A stretch of 64,000 nucleotides of DNA. Source: Rhizopus sp. PT2906 (lineage: Eukaryota > Mucoromycota > Mucoromycetes > Mucorales > Rhizopodaceae). How positions within the stretch are numbered: the stretch's first letter is position 1; the number at the start of each line of letters is the position of its first letter. A model generated the notes under the pieces. It was given only the letters and a program-made list of their open reading frames with translations, did not search any database and was not told where the DNA came from. Positions 23,531 through 34,537 of this stretch are shown here, one piece after another. The stretch spans positions 62,001-126,000 of the forward strand of contig JAMYHX010000007.1 in NCBI GenBank assembly GCA_025529335.1, in the 5' to 3' direction. Position numbers and translations under genes: made by a program.

Positions 23531-24113
23531 AGAAAGAAAGAAAAGAAAGAAAAAACCTTACAATATCAAGAAAGACAAAAGGGGGTACACTAGAGAGAGA
23601 GAGAAAGAGAGAAAGAGAGAGAGATGCTGCGGCTATCCAAGCCACGAAAATGACAAAAAAGGCAATTTCCTTGTATATAATTTTCAGCTGTGTATAAATA
23701 GGTGAAAATCTAATTTTTATCTCCTTTTTTTCTCTTTTTTTTTCTCTTTTTTCTTCACTGCGTAACAACAGTTTATTTTTTCCTCTTTTTTCTTAACCAA
23801 AGCAATATTCGCCAAAATTAAAAGAAAGAAGAAGAAAAGAAAGAAACTCAACAAACTCAAAGAAATTGTATGGAATTCGCCTATAAACCATTTTAATTTT
23901 ACTCTAATAATTTAACCACTCTTTTTTAAAAAACAACCCTTTTTTTTATTACACACAATATTCAGTATGTCTTTCCCTAGTCGTTGCTAAATCCACACAC
24001 CCAATAACCCTTTTTTCTCTTCTCTCTTTTTTTCTTCTTTTTTTTTTTCCTTTATTTGAATAAGCAAAAAAAAAAAACCAAAAAAACACACCCTCTCTCC
24101 TTTGATTATCTTT
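23531..24113. promoter_or_regulatory. Pyrimidine-rich leader and promoter of the cyclin gene
   Basis: This is 580 bp dominated by T/C tracts and A runs, with an AG-rich repeat around 23593-23623. Such pyrimidine-rich leaders precede many genes in this window. Translation products of this region are low complexity and were not accepted as genes. Confidence 0.4.
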
Positions 24114-25270
24114 ATGATGATTACTATTCAACTATCCAACGAACTTCCTCAACCTCAACCTCAACCTCAACAACAACAAATGGCTTTTGTGCCAACTGCA
24201 GACACTATTAATAATAATAATGATGAATGTACATATCAAGATCGTCCTTGTGAAAAGTATCGCCAGTTTATGGACTCATCTCGTCAAGAACGTACTTTGA
24301 TGATTGAAAAATTCGTTGGTAAGTAGTAAATACAAGTTTATAAAAAGGGAAAGCAGCCCAACAATTTAGGTTGGAAATGAAAAAGGGTTCAATTGTTGTT
24401 ATTTACTGCGGCTTGCAATGAAACAAGTCTTGTCGTTTCATTTATTGTTTCGGTTGCTTTTCTTCTTCATGTGAATGATTTTTCAGTAATGAAATAGAGC
24501 AAAATTAGAACTAATATGTATTAATAGAAACATTTGCAAACGTGATTGATTCTATCTGGCATCCCAAATTCTTTACGGAACAACAAGCAGTCAAAGTGAT
24601 GCCGACTCGTGGATTTATTAATGAAATACTCAAACGTTCAAAGGCAACTTATTCAACTTTACAAATCAGCTTATTTTATATCTTTCGAGTTAAAAAGGCA
24701 GTTCACTATAGGTTATATCAACGTTCAAAAAATACCAACATGCCGACGATGAGCACTCTGGATGAATTGATGTGCTGCGGAAGACGCATGTTTTTAGCCT
24801 CTCTCATGCTTGCTTCAAAGTATCTTCATGATAAGAACTATCAGAACAAAGCATGGTCACAAATAACTGGACTGGATATAAAGGAAATTAATGCTGCGGA
24901 AATGGCGTTCTTGACGTTGATCGATTATCGACTTTACGTATCAAAGCCAACATTCGATAAATGGTATACTCAATTACATGGACACATTCAGAGAAGCTGC
25001 AAGGTACAATTAACACAATCAGAACAATCAGAAAAGATTCCTTGTACAATCCCTTCTCCACCTCCCGAAATGCAGCAACAATTAGCTCCACTTTCACCTC
25101 CTTCAGAGAAGGGACCCAACTGTATTACTTATCAACGATCTGATTCTGGTGTCTCTTTTATGTCACCTCCTCAACAGGACGAAGAGTTTACATCCAAAAA
25201 GAGACAGTGGAATGATCAAAGCAGTGAAGAGTCTGATTTTTTTTGCTCAACCAAGCGGTTTTGTCAATAG
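24114..25270 (+). CDS. Pcl-type cyclin (Pho85-like CDK partner)
   Basis: Two exons (24114-24318, 24528-25270) spliced over a 209-nt intron give 315 residues. The Gln/Pro-rich N-terminus leads into a cyclin box: YRQFMDSSRQERTLMIEKFVETFANVIDSIWHP, then LMCCGRRMFLASLMLASKYLHDKNYQNKAWSQITGL and NAAEMAFLTLIDYRLYVSKPTF. The ASKYLHDKNYQN...W pattern and the YRLYVS ending are typical of fungal PCL cyclins, which direct Pho85-like kinases in nutrient or morphogenesis control. The C-terminus is Ser/Pro/Gln-rich, a likely phosphodegron region. The intron is longer than the others and has the acceptor AATAG. Confidence 0.85.
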
Positions 25271-26000
25271 CATCACATTATTATTACCCTTTGTACATTA
25301 CAGTGTTCTTCTCTTATCCCTCTTTCTTTTTATTATTCATATATATACACACACACAGTCAATCAATCAATCTCACACAAACACAATCATATATCTATCA
25401 TTCTTTTCTTCTATTTCATTGTATTTTTTTTTCTTGCTTTTCATCAAGCGAAAAAAGGGAAAAAGAAGAAAAAGAAAAAGAAAAAAGAAATATATTTTAT
25501 TTACAAAACGATGTCTCTCTTTTTTGTCTTGTTGAACAGTGAGTCGCAGCGCCAAATGGGGATGGTTTGTGTAAGGGGTGGAAAAGAGGTTTTTTCTAGA
25601 GTGTCATCATGATTGTACTTTCAGACATCATTGCAATGTGGTCATTAGCCGAAATGCATAAATTGTACTCTGTGAAAGAGAGTATAAAGACTTTGAAATT
25701 GTCCTTGGACGCTTAGTAAACGATGTTAAAGTAGTATATTTCATTGGATATCAATCCGTAGAAGCAAGTACCAGTGGCAATTTGTGCTGCACTTTAAACG
25801 CGCAAATCAAAAGGGTATGCTTTAAAACCTTACATAGTATTTTTGTATCGGTTGAATAGCAGCGGCAGTGATGAGATTTTATACAAGACAAATGGGGCCT
25901 GTAGTACGAGTTCTTTAAGATTGTAGAGCGGATAGCGCAATCTCCATGAATTCAGATAGTATTTAATGCATGGTTTTACAAGATATTAAACAAGTTTTGT
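25271..26000. other. Gene-free stretch after the cyclin gene
   Basis: The T- and A-rich 3' flank of the cyclin gene, with CA and TA microsatellite-like bits near 25338-25360, is followed by unremarkable DNA. Two overlapping frames from 25149 and 25243 run through the same low-complexity sequence and were rejected. Nothing else was recognised. Confidence 0.4.
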
Positions 26001-26680
26001 ACGATGGATAGCTTGAAGAAAGCGGGAATTCTACAATGTGGCTTCACAGTCGAGGCGCACCCTTGTTTGATCGACGTACTCTTTGCTTGTGGCAAAACGC
26101 TGCCACTGTATACAATATGCTGGAGCAGATAATTGTCATTTTTGATTCTCAGAATCAAACGTTTGATACAAATTGAAAGAAGAAATGAGCAAGGCAGAAA
26201 TGCAAAAAGCGTTTTTTAATTGTCCATCCCACGTTCCTGACCTTTGTCAGGCAGTAAGTTGCATAATATTAACATAAAATCAAACAGCATTTCTTTGTTC
26301 AACAGCCAACAAGTATATTATTATGGGTATAATTCTATTATATGGTCTGATAACGTGATCCGACAGCTAGGGCAAACACTTTGTTGCTGTTAACTCATGC
26401 CTTTGAGAATGATTCAATCTACTTTGAGACGGGTGAGCACAAGGTTGACGCTGTCATGTTTGTGAAATTATTCTACGCAGAGACCTACAACTGAAAGCCT
26501 TGCAGTTACAACGTCGGTGGTTGTCATTCTGTAACCATAAAGGACAAGTTCATTGGGTTCTCCTTATTGAGAGTTTAGCCTTTCGGACCTGGCAAGCAAC
26601 CGAGACCATGTAAAGGGGGAGCAGCTTTGGTGCTCTTTTCTTTGCCGCAACAAATTGAATACTTGTTGAAATATTGATCT
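26001..26680 (+). pseudogene. Degenerate coding remnant with intron-like signals, unidentified
   Basis: On the plus strand several segments look coding but do not join into one frame. One is near 26004-26140 (MDSLKKAGILQCGFTVEAHPCL). One is near 26210-26254 and ends at a good donor, GTAAGT, with an acceptor AACAG at about 26306. A third, near 26370-26490, runs through LLLLTHAFENDSIYFETGEHKVDAVMFVKLFYAETYN to a stop. A further open segment follows near 26560-26670. Stops and frame changes suggest a decayed multi-exon gene. I cannot name the family. Confidence 0.3.
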
Positions 26681-27623
26681 TTTAAAACCTTTCAAAGTGT
26701 ACTCTTTTACTTTGTTCATATCATGTGTGTTTAATCATTGAAACACTACTAACAACTGATTATTTATAGACAACAAGATTCGTTCGTGGTCTTTAGAATA
26801 AGTTGTCAGCAGGCGTATGTATTGTGAACTCTGTACAAACTACTAAAGCCCTCTTGTGGATATACAAGGTAATATAATCTTTATCTTTACTGTATCTGGT
26901 TATTTTTGTCTTATCGTAAGCTTAGATTGGAAGCAAAATCCAAAAGGTCAACCAGAGAGAAAGAGAGAGAGCATAGAACCACTGAGTTCTCTATAGCTAA
27001 ACAATCGATGGGCGTTGCCGATGCCACCCAGCCTTCCAGACTATTTGAGAAGGGTTGTGTACTCAAAATGAGATAAAGTATATCACTGGATACAAGCAAC
27101 TTCAAGTCGAGCATTTTTTTTAATATCTCTTTGTATAAAAATATAAATAATTAATCACATCATTGCCTCTTTTCCCACTAATGTATGCAGTCCCCTCAGT
27201 ATGAAGTTTAAATTGGTCTTGTTCTGTTTTACTATGTATGACCTTTGATGTCACATGCTTTAAACAGTGTAATCAATATCAAACATAGAAAACTTGTTTA
27301 TCTTACTTTTCTAAATTTAATTCGAGTAACTATTCCATAACCAAGAATAAGGCTACCAAGATATTGGAAGCATTTAGCCTTTTCCCTGTACTATCAACAA
27401 TTGCATCATTAGTGAAGATAGAAGATGGGTACTGCGGCATTGTACTTGCATCATTACTCATCCAATCAGATAGTAATGCCTTTATAAGGCAACTCTAAAC
27501 TGATTGGTATGACTGACTGCATTACACTCGCAACAAGAAAAAAAAAAAGAAAAAAAACGCTGTGAATGATAATGTTTAATATTTAAATGCCAATGAAATG
27601 GGAAAAAGAGAGAGAAAGAAAGA
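26681..27623. other. Gene-free stretch
   Basis: This is AT-rich DNA between the remnant and the stop of aspartate aminotransferase. A minus-strand frame at 26911-27114 (67 codons) has an open complementary frame as well and no recognisable feature. An A-rich run near 27538-27557 lies in the 3' flank of the aminotransferase gene. Confidence 0.4.
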
Positions 27624-29129
27624 TTAAACAGGGACATTACGAACGACATCATCTACTGCTTTAGCAAAGTATTCAACATTCTTGGAAGAAATACCAGCCA
27701 TGGAGACACGACCATTATCAGTCATATAGATGGAATACTTTTCCTTGAGAACTTTAACTTGAGGAGCCTTGAGGCCAGTAAAGGAGAACATGCCGATTTG
27801 ATCAGTGATATGGTTCCATGTGCCAGGTGTTTGGAGTTGTTCTAAATGGTGTCTAAGGGCATTTCTCATTTCGATAATACGGCTAGACATATATTTCAAA
27901 TTCTCTTTCCATTCTGCAAATAGAGCTTCATCATTCAAGATGATGTTGACAATACGAGCACCATAGGCAGGTGGGTTAGAAATTTCAGCACGTTGAAGTC
28001 GCTCGAATTGAGACATGACGCGCTTAGCCTCTTCTGTATTCTTGGTAACAATGGTTAAGTTACCACAACGTTCACCTAAATGAATTGATTAGGTCTTTTT
28101 TTTTTTTTAAAAAAAAAAAAAAATTAAAAGCCATCTTACCGTAAAGACCAAAATTCTTTGCAAAGGATTGACAAACAAACAACTCAAATCCTTGTTCTAC
28201 AAAATAACGAACTGCCCAGGCATCTTTATCCAAGTCACCAGAAGCAAAACCTTGATAGGCACAGTCAAAGAATGGGAAATGTCCCTTTTCTCTCATGACT
28301 ACAGCAATATCCTTCCATTGCTCTTGGGTAGGATCTACACCGGTGGGGTTATGGGCGCAGGCGTGGAGGACAAAGATGGAACCTTCAGGAGCGTTACGCA
28401 TGGTCTGAAGCATACCTTCAAAGTCCAAACCACGCGTCTCTGGGTGCCAGTAAGGATATTCTTCGACTTCGAAACCGACAAGGCTAAAGATGCTTCGATG
28501 GTTGGCTATTATTTAATGTTATACATTGTTCATCACGTCCCCCTCTTTTTTTTTTAGTTTTACCCCAAGTAGGATTAGAAATGTAACACTTTCGGCTCTT
28601 GTGATGGAATTGTGCGAGGAAAGTAGCACCTGTGTGATTGGCACCTGTACCAGAGATAGTCTGAACAGCAGCAAAACGATTCTCCTTGATAGCAGGACTA
28701 TCAGCACCCAAGATCAAACGAGCAGCAGCATGAGTGAAAGAAGGTTGACCGGCAATAGGTTGGTATTCGTGATCGAGAGCATCGTCGTTAAACAAGATTG
28801 CATCAGCCTAATGTTTAATGTTGAATGGGCAAAACTTTTAAAAGATAGCTTCTTTACCTTTTTCACGACAGGAAGTACATACGGCTTCAATTCGTCAGTA
28901 CGGAAAGCACCGACACCTACGTTAACCTTGTTTGGATTGGTATCAGCTTTATACTTTGCAGTCAAGTCAAAGATGACATCAGGGGGTGCTTGAGGAACTT
29001 GTTGAAATACAGAAGCTAATAGAAATAAATTAACAACAAACCCTTGTTTTATTTAGTAAAATAAAACTTGCCTGTAGACATGTTGTTCAAATGGTTTGAG
29101 ATTTGATTTAAACGTTTAAAAGGGGTCAT
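27624..29129 (-). CDS. Aspartate aminotransferase, probably mitochondrial
   Basis: This PLP enzyme interconverts aspartate and 2-oxoglutarate with oxaloacetate and glutamate, part of the malate-aspartate shuttle. The start at 29129 gives MTPFKRLNQISNHLNNMSTA, a basic, acid-free leader. Conserved stretches follow: KVNVGVGAFRTDELKPYVLP, ISGTGANHTGA, HACAHNPTGVDPT, FFDCAYQGFASGD, and the PLP-lysine segment CQSFAKNFGLYGER. Arg for substrate carboxylate lies in GRVSMAGI. Short introns interrupt it. The first (29016-29071) has a GC donor, ACAG|GCAAGT. The third restores TW|ANHRSIF. A T/A run near 28105-28125 lies in an intron. Length and motifs are normal. Confidence 0.93.
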
Positions 29130-30015
29130 TGTTGGAGCTTGCGGGTTTTTATTCCTAAAATAACGCCCAGTCAGGACCAGTCAAGATTGGGGGGCACCTC
29201 GAGTCATGGTGCATCATGCTATTTTTTTTTATTATTTTATTATTTTGTTTGCCTTTTTTTTATATCTCTTTAAACAATGGAAAAAGAAAACTGGAAAAAG
29301 AAAATCCCCCCTCTTTTTTTTTATTACTAAAAGATATAATTTTTTTCTTTTCATGTGAAAGCAAAATTTCAAAGGGTATAATATGCTTCCATTTTCGTAT
29401 ATTTGCCGTGGGAAACTTGGTATTTCTCTGTATTTCTCTGCCTCAATGAATTTCAAATTACGCGCTCACACTTTTCCAAACTGCAAAGCTTTCGAACCGT
29501 AGTGTTTTCTGAACCTTCCTTTCTTCAATAACCATCTTTTTAATCTACTCAGCTAAAGGGGAAAAATAAAAAAAAATAAAACTTTTAGATCAAAACAGGA
29601 ATTGAGGCCCATGAATTGGGGCGAAAATGCTTATCCTTACAACTTGGTAAAAACTGGCGCGCAGATCTGCTGCCTACTCTCAGTTTTTAAGACAATTAGA
29701 CAAAGACCCTCTGATCACATTATTTTAAACCTCCGCTACTACTATGTGGTGTATATTGTTGTCATGTATACTTTACGAGTTTGATTAAAGAAGGGTAAGT
29801 GCTATTCTTCAAGTTTAATCAAACCATTGCCTCCTTTCCAGGTTACGATGAGGTAATGGGGTTTTCAGTAGCAGAAAAAATGGTACTGTTGATATCTTGA
29901 CTGACTCAGAGCTTGTTGAATGGTTTGTAATAATTTCTCTCAAAGCTGTTGGAGTCGTTCGATCCATTTGCATGTTTCTTGATCCGATCAACATTATGAC
30001 CCTTCATCACCGGAG
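29130..30015. promoter_or_regulatory. Upstream region of the aminotransferase gene
   Basis: This presumably includes the aspartate aminotransferase promoter. T/A-rich low-complexity sequence occurs at 29220-29345. A 60-codon frame at 29602-29784 has no supporting feature. Confidence 0.4.
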
Positions 30016-30075
30016 TACTAATTAAGTCAAGTGTAATCTCACACGTAAATATTAGTGTTAGACATGGTCAAATAC
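30016..30075. repeat. Dispersed repeat, copy 2
   Basis: Matches the repeat at 252-326, lacking about 17 bp near its start. It directly precedes the decayed gene fragment that begins about 90 bp further on, suggesting that both belong to one former mobile or amplified unit. Confidence 0.65.
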
Positions 30076-30165
30076 GACAGAAAGCATCAAGGGATTTCTA
30101 GTCGATGCATCGCTGTAGGTTCAGGAAGAGGAGATCTTTTGTATCGTGTACATGAAAACTCTACA

Positions 30166-30768
30166 TCAGAACAACCAGTGAAATTTCGGTACACCAAATA
30201 ACAGCAAGGCAAGACGTGGAAAGTCAAGCAATGCCGTCGAACCCTGCAAGATCTCAAAGCCCAGGAGCTTGATGTCGTGTAAACTGAGCAAGTCATTTTT
30301 CAGCAGCCAGGCAGTATATCTGTAGAACATTTTGACCGCTTCCTTCAAGTCAGGTCTGAGAACTTGGCGTTCTCAGTTGATTCTATGGACATACCATCGC
30401 AACCATTGCAACAGATACTTTTTGTTTCGCAAGCTCCATCTTTCAGCGTACTTCAACAAACAACATGCCGATCAAAAGCTTATTCAGGACTTATGTACCA
30501 TGCTTGGAAAAGACGATATCCTACAGCTGCTTGCTATGATTTTTGAGGTAATAACACATTAACCACTCGGATGACTTTACGCTGATTGAACATTACTTGT
30601 AGATGCACCAGATAGATATCGCTTATGGAACAGGGATGTTACTGCTTGGCTCAACTACGTGTGTATCCTTTGGGGGGGCTTTGAAGTAATGGAATTGTTC
30701 CTTATAGGTTTCACCGGATTGTAGTTGCTACTGCATAATGTCGAAGAAGAGCAGACGATCAGAAGCAA
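30166..30768 (-). pseudogene. Decayed gene-family fragment, copy 1, with inserted block
   Basis: The minus strand encodes KEAVKMFYRYTAWLLKNDL, LLSLHDIKLLGFEILQG and a hydrophobic continuation, but frameshifts prevent a complete gene. Positions 30247-30400 match 47804-47959 at roughly three bases in four. A further short match, 30724-30768 to 47960-48004, is contiguous in the other copy. So 30401-30723 (about 320 bp) is either an insertion here or a deletion there. That block carries a plus-strand open segment (SAYFNKQHADQKLIQDL...) with its own donor and acceptor, foreign to the minus-strand gene. I infer a decayed repeat-borne gene of unknown function. Confidence 0.55.
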
Positions 30769-31719
30769 CCAAGAACTAGAATACGCATAGATGATTGTTC
30801 TCCGTCCTAGTTATCGCTAGGAGATATCTAGGTGCCTTCGAAGTAAGTTATATATATATTAATTATTTTACATAACTGTATAATTCTTTATATTCTCTCT
30901 CCTTGGCACTTGTCTCTCTTGTCTCTTACATCTGCTATTCGCCTTCTTTTTCATGCATTTTATTTTTAACCTTTACCAATCCTTTTTGTCGTACAAGTCA
31001 TAATCTAATCCTCTTTCTGAATTTTTTTGTTGACCATTCATTTGCTATCGTTCTCACCCCTCTAAGGCCACTGTATCTTTTCTCTTTCCCAATTTGGGTA
31101 ACCAACAGTTTTGATCCCAGAGCCAATTATTTCCACATCTCATGTTTATAGTCAAAGGACAAGAAAAAGAAAAGGAAAGGGAAAAAGTGAGAGCATTGAC
31201 CCATGTCTGTACGACCAGTCTGTTGTCTCGCATGAATGGACTAAGGTTGAATGTTTATATTATATTTGTCATATAGACGTAGAAAGAAAAAAAAAATCCT
31301 CCCATTGCAAGTTATTTTTATCTGTTCATCTTTTTTTTTTTCAAATCGCAGACAAAAACTTGTTTCCTTACATCAGATTTCTTTCTTTCTTTCTTTTTTC
31401 CTATTTTAAATACAAAGCAGATTGGATCTGTCTCAAAATAATACAATATGCAATCACCTCCTATATCACCTAATTCTTTATTCCATAATCACTATTTGGT
31501 ATGCTTCTTTTTTTTTTCCATTTGAACATCACTACTTATCAATTCACATAGGTTACAGCGCACTCGGTCTATCATTCATGGTAAGTTACATCAGAGGGTG
31601 TCTATCAGAATCATTTCATGGAAAAACAATAGGCCATTAGATACAAGTGAGATAAATACCTCCTATGACAGGTAAGGATACAAAATGACCTATTCAATTA
31701 GCGCTGACATATCGATCAT
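30769..31719. promoter_or_regulatory. Upstream region and probable leader of the Spt23/Mga2-like gene
   Basis: Pyrimidine-rich DNA with several GTAAGT-like donors and T-rich tracts (near 30843, 31580 and 31670), which suggests introns in the 5' untranslated region. A palindrome CCTAGTTATCGCTAGG lies at about 30808-30823. Long plus-strand frames at 30903-31640 are low complexity. Confidence 0.4.
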
Positions 31720-33365
31720 ATGCTAAGCTGCCCATTCCGAATCCGTGTCAATGGAATACCACCGACGGGTACAAAATCAAGAGTAGAAACACAAATTAAG
31801 CTAAGCATTCAACTCGTTCCAATCGACAAGACCATCGTACCAAGCGTACCTTGGAAATACCTTCGTGTGCCAGAGTACCTTCTGGCCAGGCCTAAACTGA
31901 AAAAAATAGCTCAAAAACAAAAACTGATGAACGCGGAGGATCCTTCAAATATACTCGATTTAGAAGCCAGAGTGATATGTGAGAGTAATAAGCACAAAAA
32001 AATCAAAATGTGTCAAGGATGCGTGCGACGTGAGGTAATGATATGCCGTCACTGTTTTACACAAAAAAAAAAAAGGACTGAACGGCTTCCCCGGTAGAGA
32101 AAACGAGCCGAGCGTAAAAAGAATGCGATCTTGACATCTATTCATATTCAGCCTGGATCAGCCGTGGTTGATGCAGAGTACGAGCGGGATCGACAGCGCA
32201 TCCTTTTATTCAATTGTGATCATTTGCTCGATTTCAACTTGCATGACACCATTTTGCCAACAAGAATCACTTGCTACTGTCGCCATCACGATGAGCGCAT
32301 CGGATTCCGGTAAGTTAAACTATTGCTTTGTGTAACTCTACTGATGTAACCCGTAGTGTGTGGTTTGGTATTAAAGATTGTAAAGGGAATATGGTTGCTG
32401 TAGGTCAGACGCCACTAATCATGATTACGGACGACCACAAGATGACAAAACTGAATTGCTCTCCAAGACGTCGCTATCGTCAACGACAGATAGTGGAATG
32501 TGAACCTTCGTCAGAGGATGACGCGTCAATCACTTCAGCACTTTCTAGAATATGTAGCGGCGTCATGGCTCAACCGTATGATACTAAAAATACACTGGAT
32601 ACATCAGACCCTTGGCAAACAGAAAAATTCACTAACCAAGCAGTAAGGCTATTAGACGACACTGTCCGCGACTATAATAGTCATGATGTAATGATGCTGT
32701 CAGCCAATACTGTACTCGAACAGTCCTGTGCTTATCTCAAACATATTGTTCCCTCACAAGGCTCTCTACTCGGAGGCACCAAGGTCACTCTTGTCGGCTC
32801 TGGTTTTTGCCCGGACGTCGGCGTCGTGTTTGGCAACTCACAGGCAATCCTCCTCGACGTGTCATCGACATCGATTACGTGCATTACTCCTCCAGGAGAT
32901 CATGCTGGGCCCGTCAAAATCGCGTTCAAGAACTACCCATTTGTCACAACAAATAACCAAGTGTCGATGTTTAATTACTTTGATGACAGCGAGCAAGCCC
33001 TAATGAATCTTTCCTACAAGATCACACAGACACCTAGTTCCATACAGGACATGTCCCATGTACTGTCTCAGCATAGTCCGGTAGATTTAATGGAAATCGA
33101 CAGCACCGGACACACTCTCCTTCATTATGCTGCTCACTTGAATCATAATTATCTCGCAAAGATCCTTATCACTCAATGTCCTCAGCTTATTCATGTTCAA
33201 GATCAAAATGGACTAACGGCTCTCTATTTCGCTATTCGATCGAAATCTACGCATATCACCCAGAACCTTGTCCAGCATGGCGCAGATACACACCTATTGT
33301 CTTGGTATGCCTGTAGATTGGGCTTGCAAGGCTCATCAACTGCACTCAAGGAGGATTCCATTTGA
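31720..33365 (+). CDS. IPT/ankyrin transcription factor, Spt23/Mga2 type, lacking a membrane anchor
   Basis: Three exons over introns 32035-32097 and 32310-32356 give 511 residues. The N-terminal DNA-binding-like region has LVPIDKTIVPSVPWKYLRVPEYL and the basic patch MCQGCVRRERKRAERKK, which forms only after splicing. An IPT/TIG fold follows (LKHIVPSQGSLLGGTKVTLVGSGFCPDVGVVFGN), then two ankyrin repeats (TGHTLLHYAAHLNHNYLAKIL, NGLTALYFAIRSKSTH). Yeast Mga2 and Spt23 are ER-tethered sensors that activate the OLE1 desaturase. Here the frame ends soon after the second ankyrin repeat with no transmembrane helix, so this copy may be soluble or truncated. A different start upstream is possible through leader introns. 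Confidence 0.78.
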
Positions 33366-33552
33366 AGAACATAATTTCGTTATTACACCTTATTTTATAG
33401 CATTTCCTCTCCCCTTTTTTTTTTTTTTCATAAAACAGCATTTTGCCCATCCAACACACATTCCTTATCATATATAATGAAACGTTGCTCCTCATCTTTT
33501 TTTTTTCTTTACAAATAAAATGCACACATATTTTGAGATCGACATGTTTTTA

Positions 33553-34239
33553 TTAGCACAATGTCACTGTGTATCCAGTTGCAGAACATGAAAAAGTTGA
33601 GGTCTGATCATCGTACGCAAAACTATAAGCGTCAGGACAAGCGGACTTGATACTGTTTGCTGCTGACCCTGCCTTACAAGCATCCGGACTATTATAGGAT
33701 CCAGTGCAACAGTCTTCAGGCTTACCCGTAGCGGAACATGCACTCTTACAAGCAATCGTATTTCCCGTACCATCCTTGACTGCGAATTCATCGGGACAGT
33801 CAGGGGTGACACACTGAGGCGATCCACAGCTATAGCCACTACTAGGATTACCACCATCAGGCGAGATGGTCATCTGGAGGTTGTATCCATCCACCAAACT
33901 GATGTCATAATAGTCTTGTCCATTTGAACCCTTGAACAAGAACTCGGCCAATGTTGCAGGATTCACCGCGCCTGGGTTTCCACAGGCTGTCGCGTCGTTG
34001 CTAGAGCTCCCTGAACACTGATAACGGCCCCAGACACGGCCTCCCCATGTGTCTGACTCGGTAAACTGTGTGCTGCCTCCAGGTGGAAGGTCGGCTGTTT
34101 TCTCTGGTAAGGCTGAGCCCTTGCCGTTTGTCAAGGTGCCGACACTGACAACCTTCTTGCAGTTGTTCTTGACCGTGATCGTCTTGCCGGCGGTAAGCGT
34201 GTGCACAAGGAAGCATAAGAGGAAGACAAGTTTGTACAT
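33553..34239 (-). CDS. Secreted thaumatin-like protein
   Basis: A single exon encodes 228 residues. The signal peptide MYKLVFLLCFLVHTLTAG is followed by ITVKNNCKKVVSVGTL, as in thaumatin-family N-termini. GRVWGRYQCSG, AEFLFKG, YYDISLVDGYNLQMTI (the family's DVSLVDGFN-type motif) and about sixteen cysteines for disulfides follow. CCTGSYNSPDAC and ACPDAYSFAYDD match the C-terminal family pattern. Fungal members bind or cut beta-1,3-glucan or act in wall remodelling. The start was chosen at 34239 because it gives a clean signal peptide; an upstream in-frame codon would add an unlikely leader. Confidence 0.92.
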   Translation of the reverse strand: MYKLVFLLCFLVHTLTAGKTITVKNNCKKVVSVGTLTNGKGSALPEKTADLPPGGSTQFTESDTWGGRVWGRYQCSGSSSNDATACGNPGAVNPATLAEFLFKGSNGQDYYDISLVDGYNLQMTISPDGGNPSSGYSCGSPQCVTPDCPDEFAVKDGTGNTIACKSACSATGKPEDCCTGSYNSPDACKAGSAANSIKSACPDAYSFAYDDQTSTFSCSATGYTVTLC

Positions 34240-34537
34240 GATTGTTATAAAGTAAAATAAGAGAAAGACAACCCCAAACGTTGTCTTTATATAGTGTGTC
34301 TGAAACAAAAGTTTCGAGCAAGGGGTTTTTTGATCAACAACCCCCCTTTTTTCTATTGTTCTTGCTGTAAGTCAGTTTATCCTGCGTTAAATTTTGATTT
34401 CAGAAATACATGGATATAAATGATGTCTAGAGTTACGGCAACAAGATCAAGATGCCGGGGAGGGGGGAAGAGAAGTCCTTTTTTTTAATATGTACAAACA
34501 GAATGAAATAAAATACAAGGATGAGACCGTTTTTTTT

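Noticed and set aside
25149..25542. Two overlapping frames past the cyclin stop
   Set aside because: They are translations of T/C-rich 3' flank and the out-of-frame cyclin end.
30903..31640. Several plus-strand frames of 60-120 codons
   Set aside because: Phe/Leu/Ser-rich products of pyrimidine tracts, more likely a leader with introns.
32095..32097. In-frame TAG taken as a sign that the Spt23-like gene is dead
   Set aside because: It is the last three bases of a 63-nt intron; splicing restores RRE|RKRAERKK.
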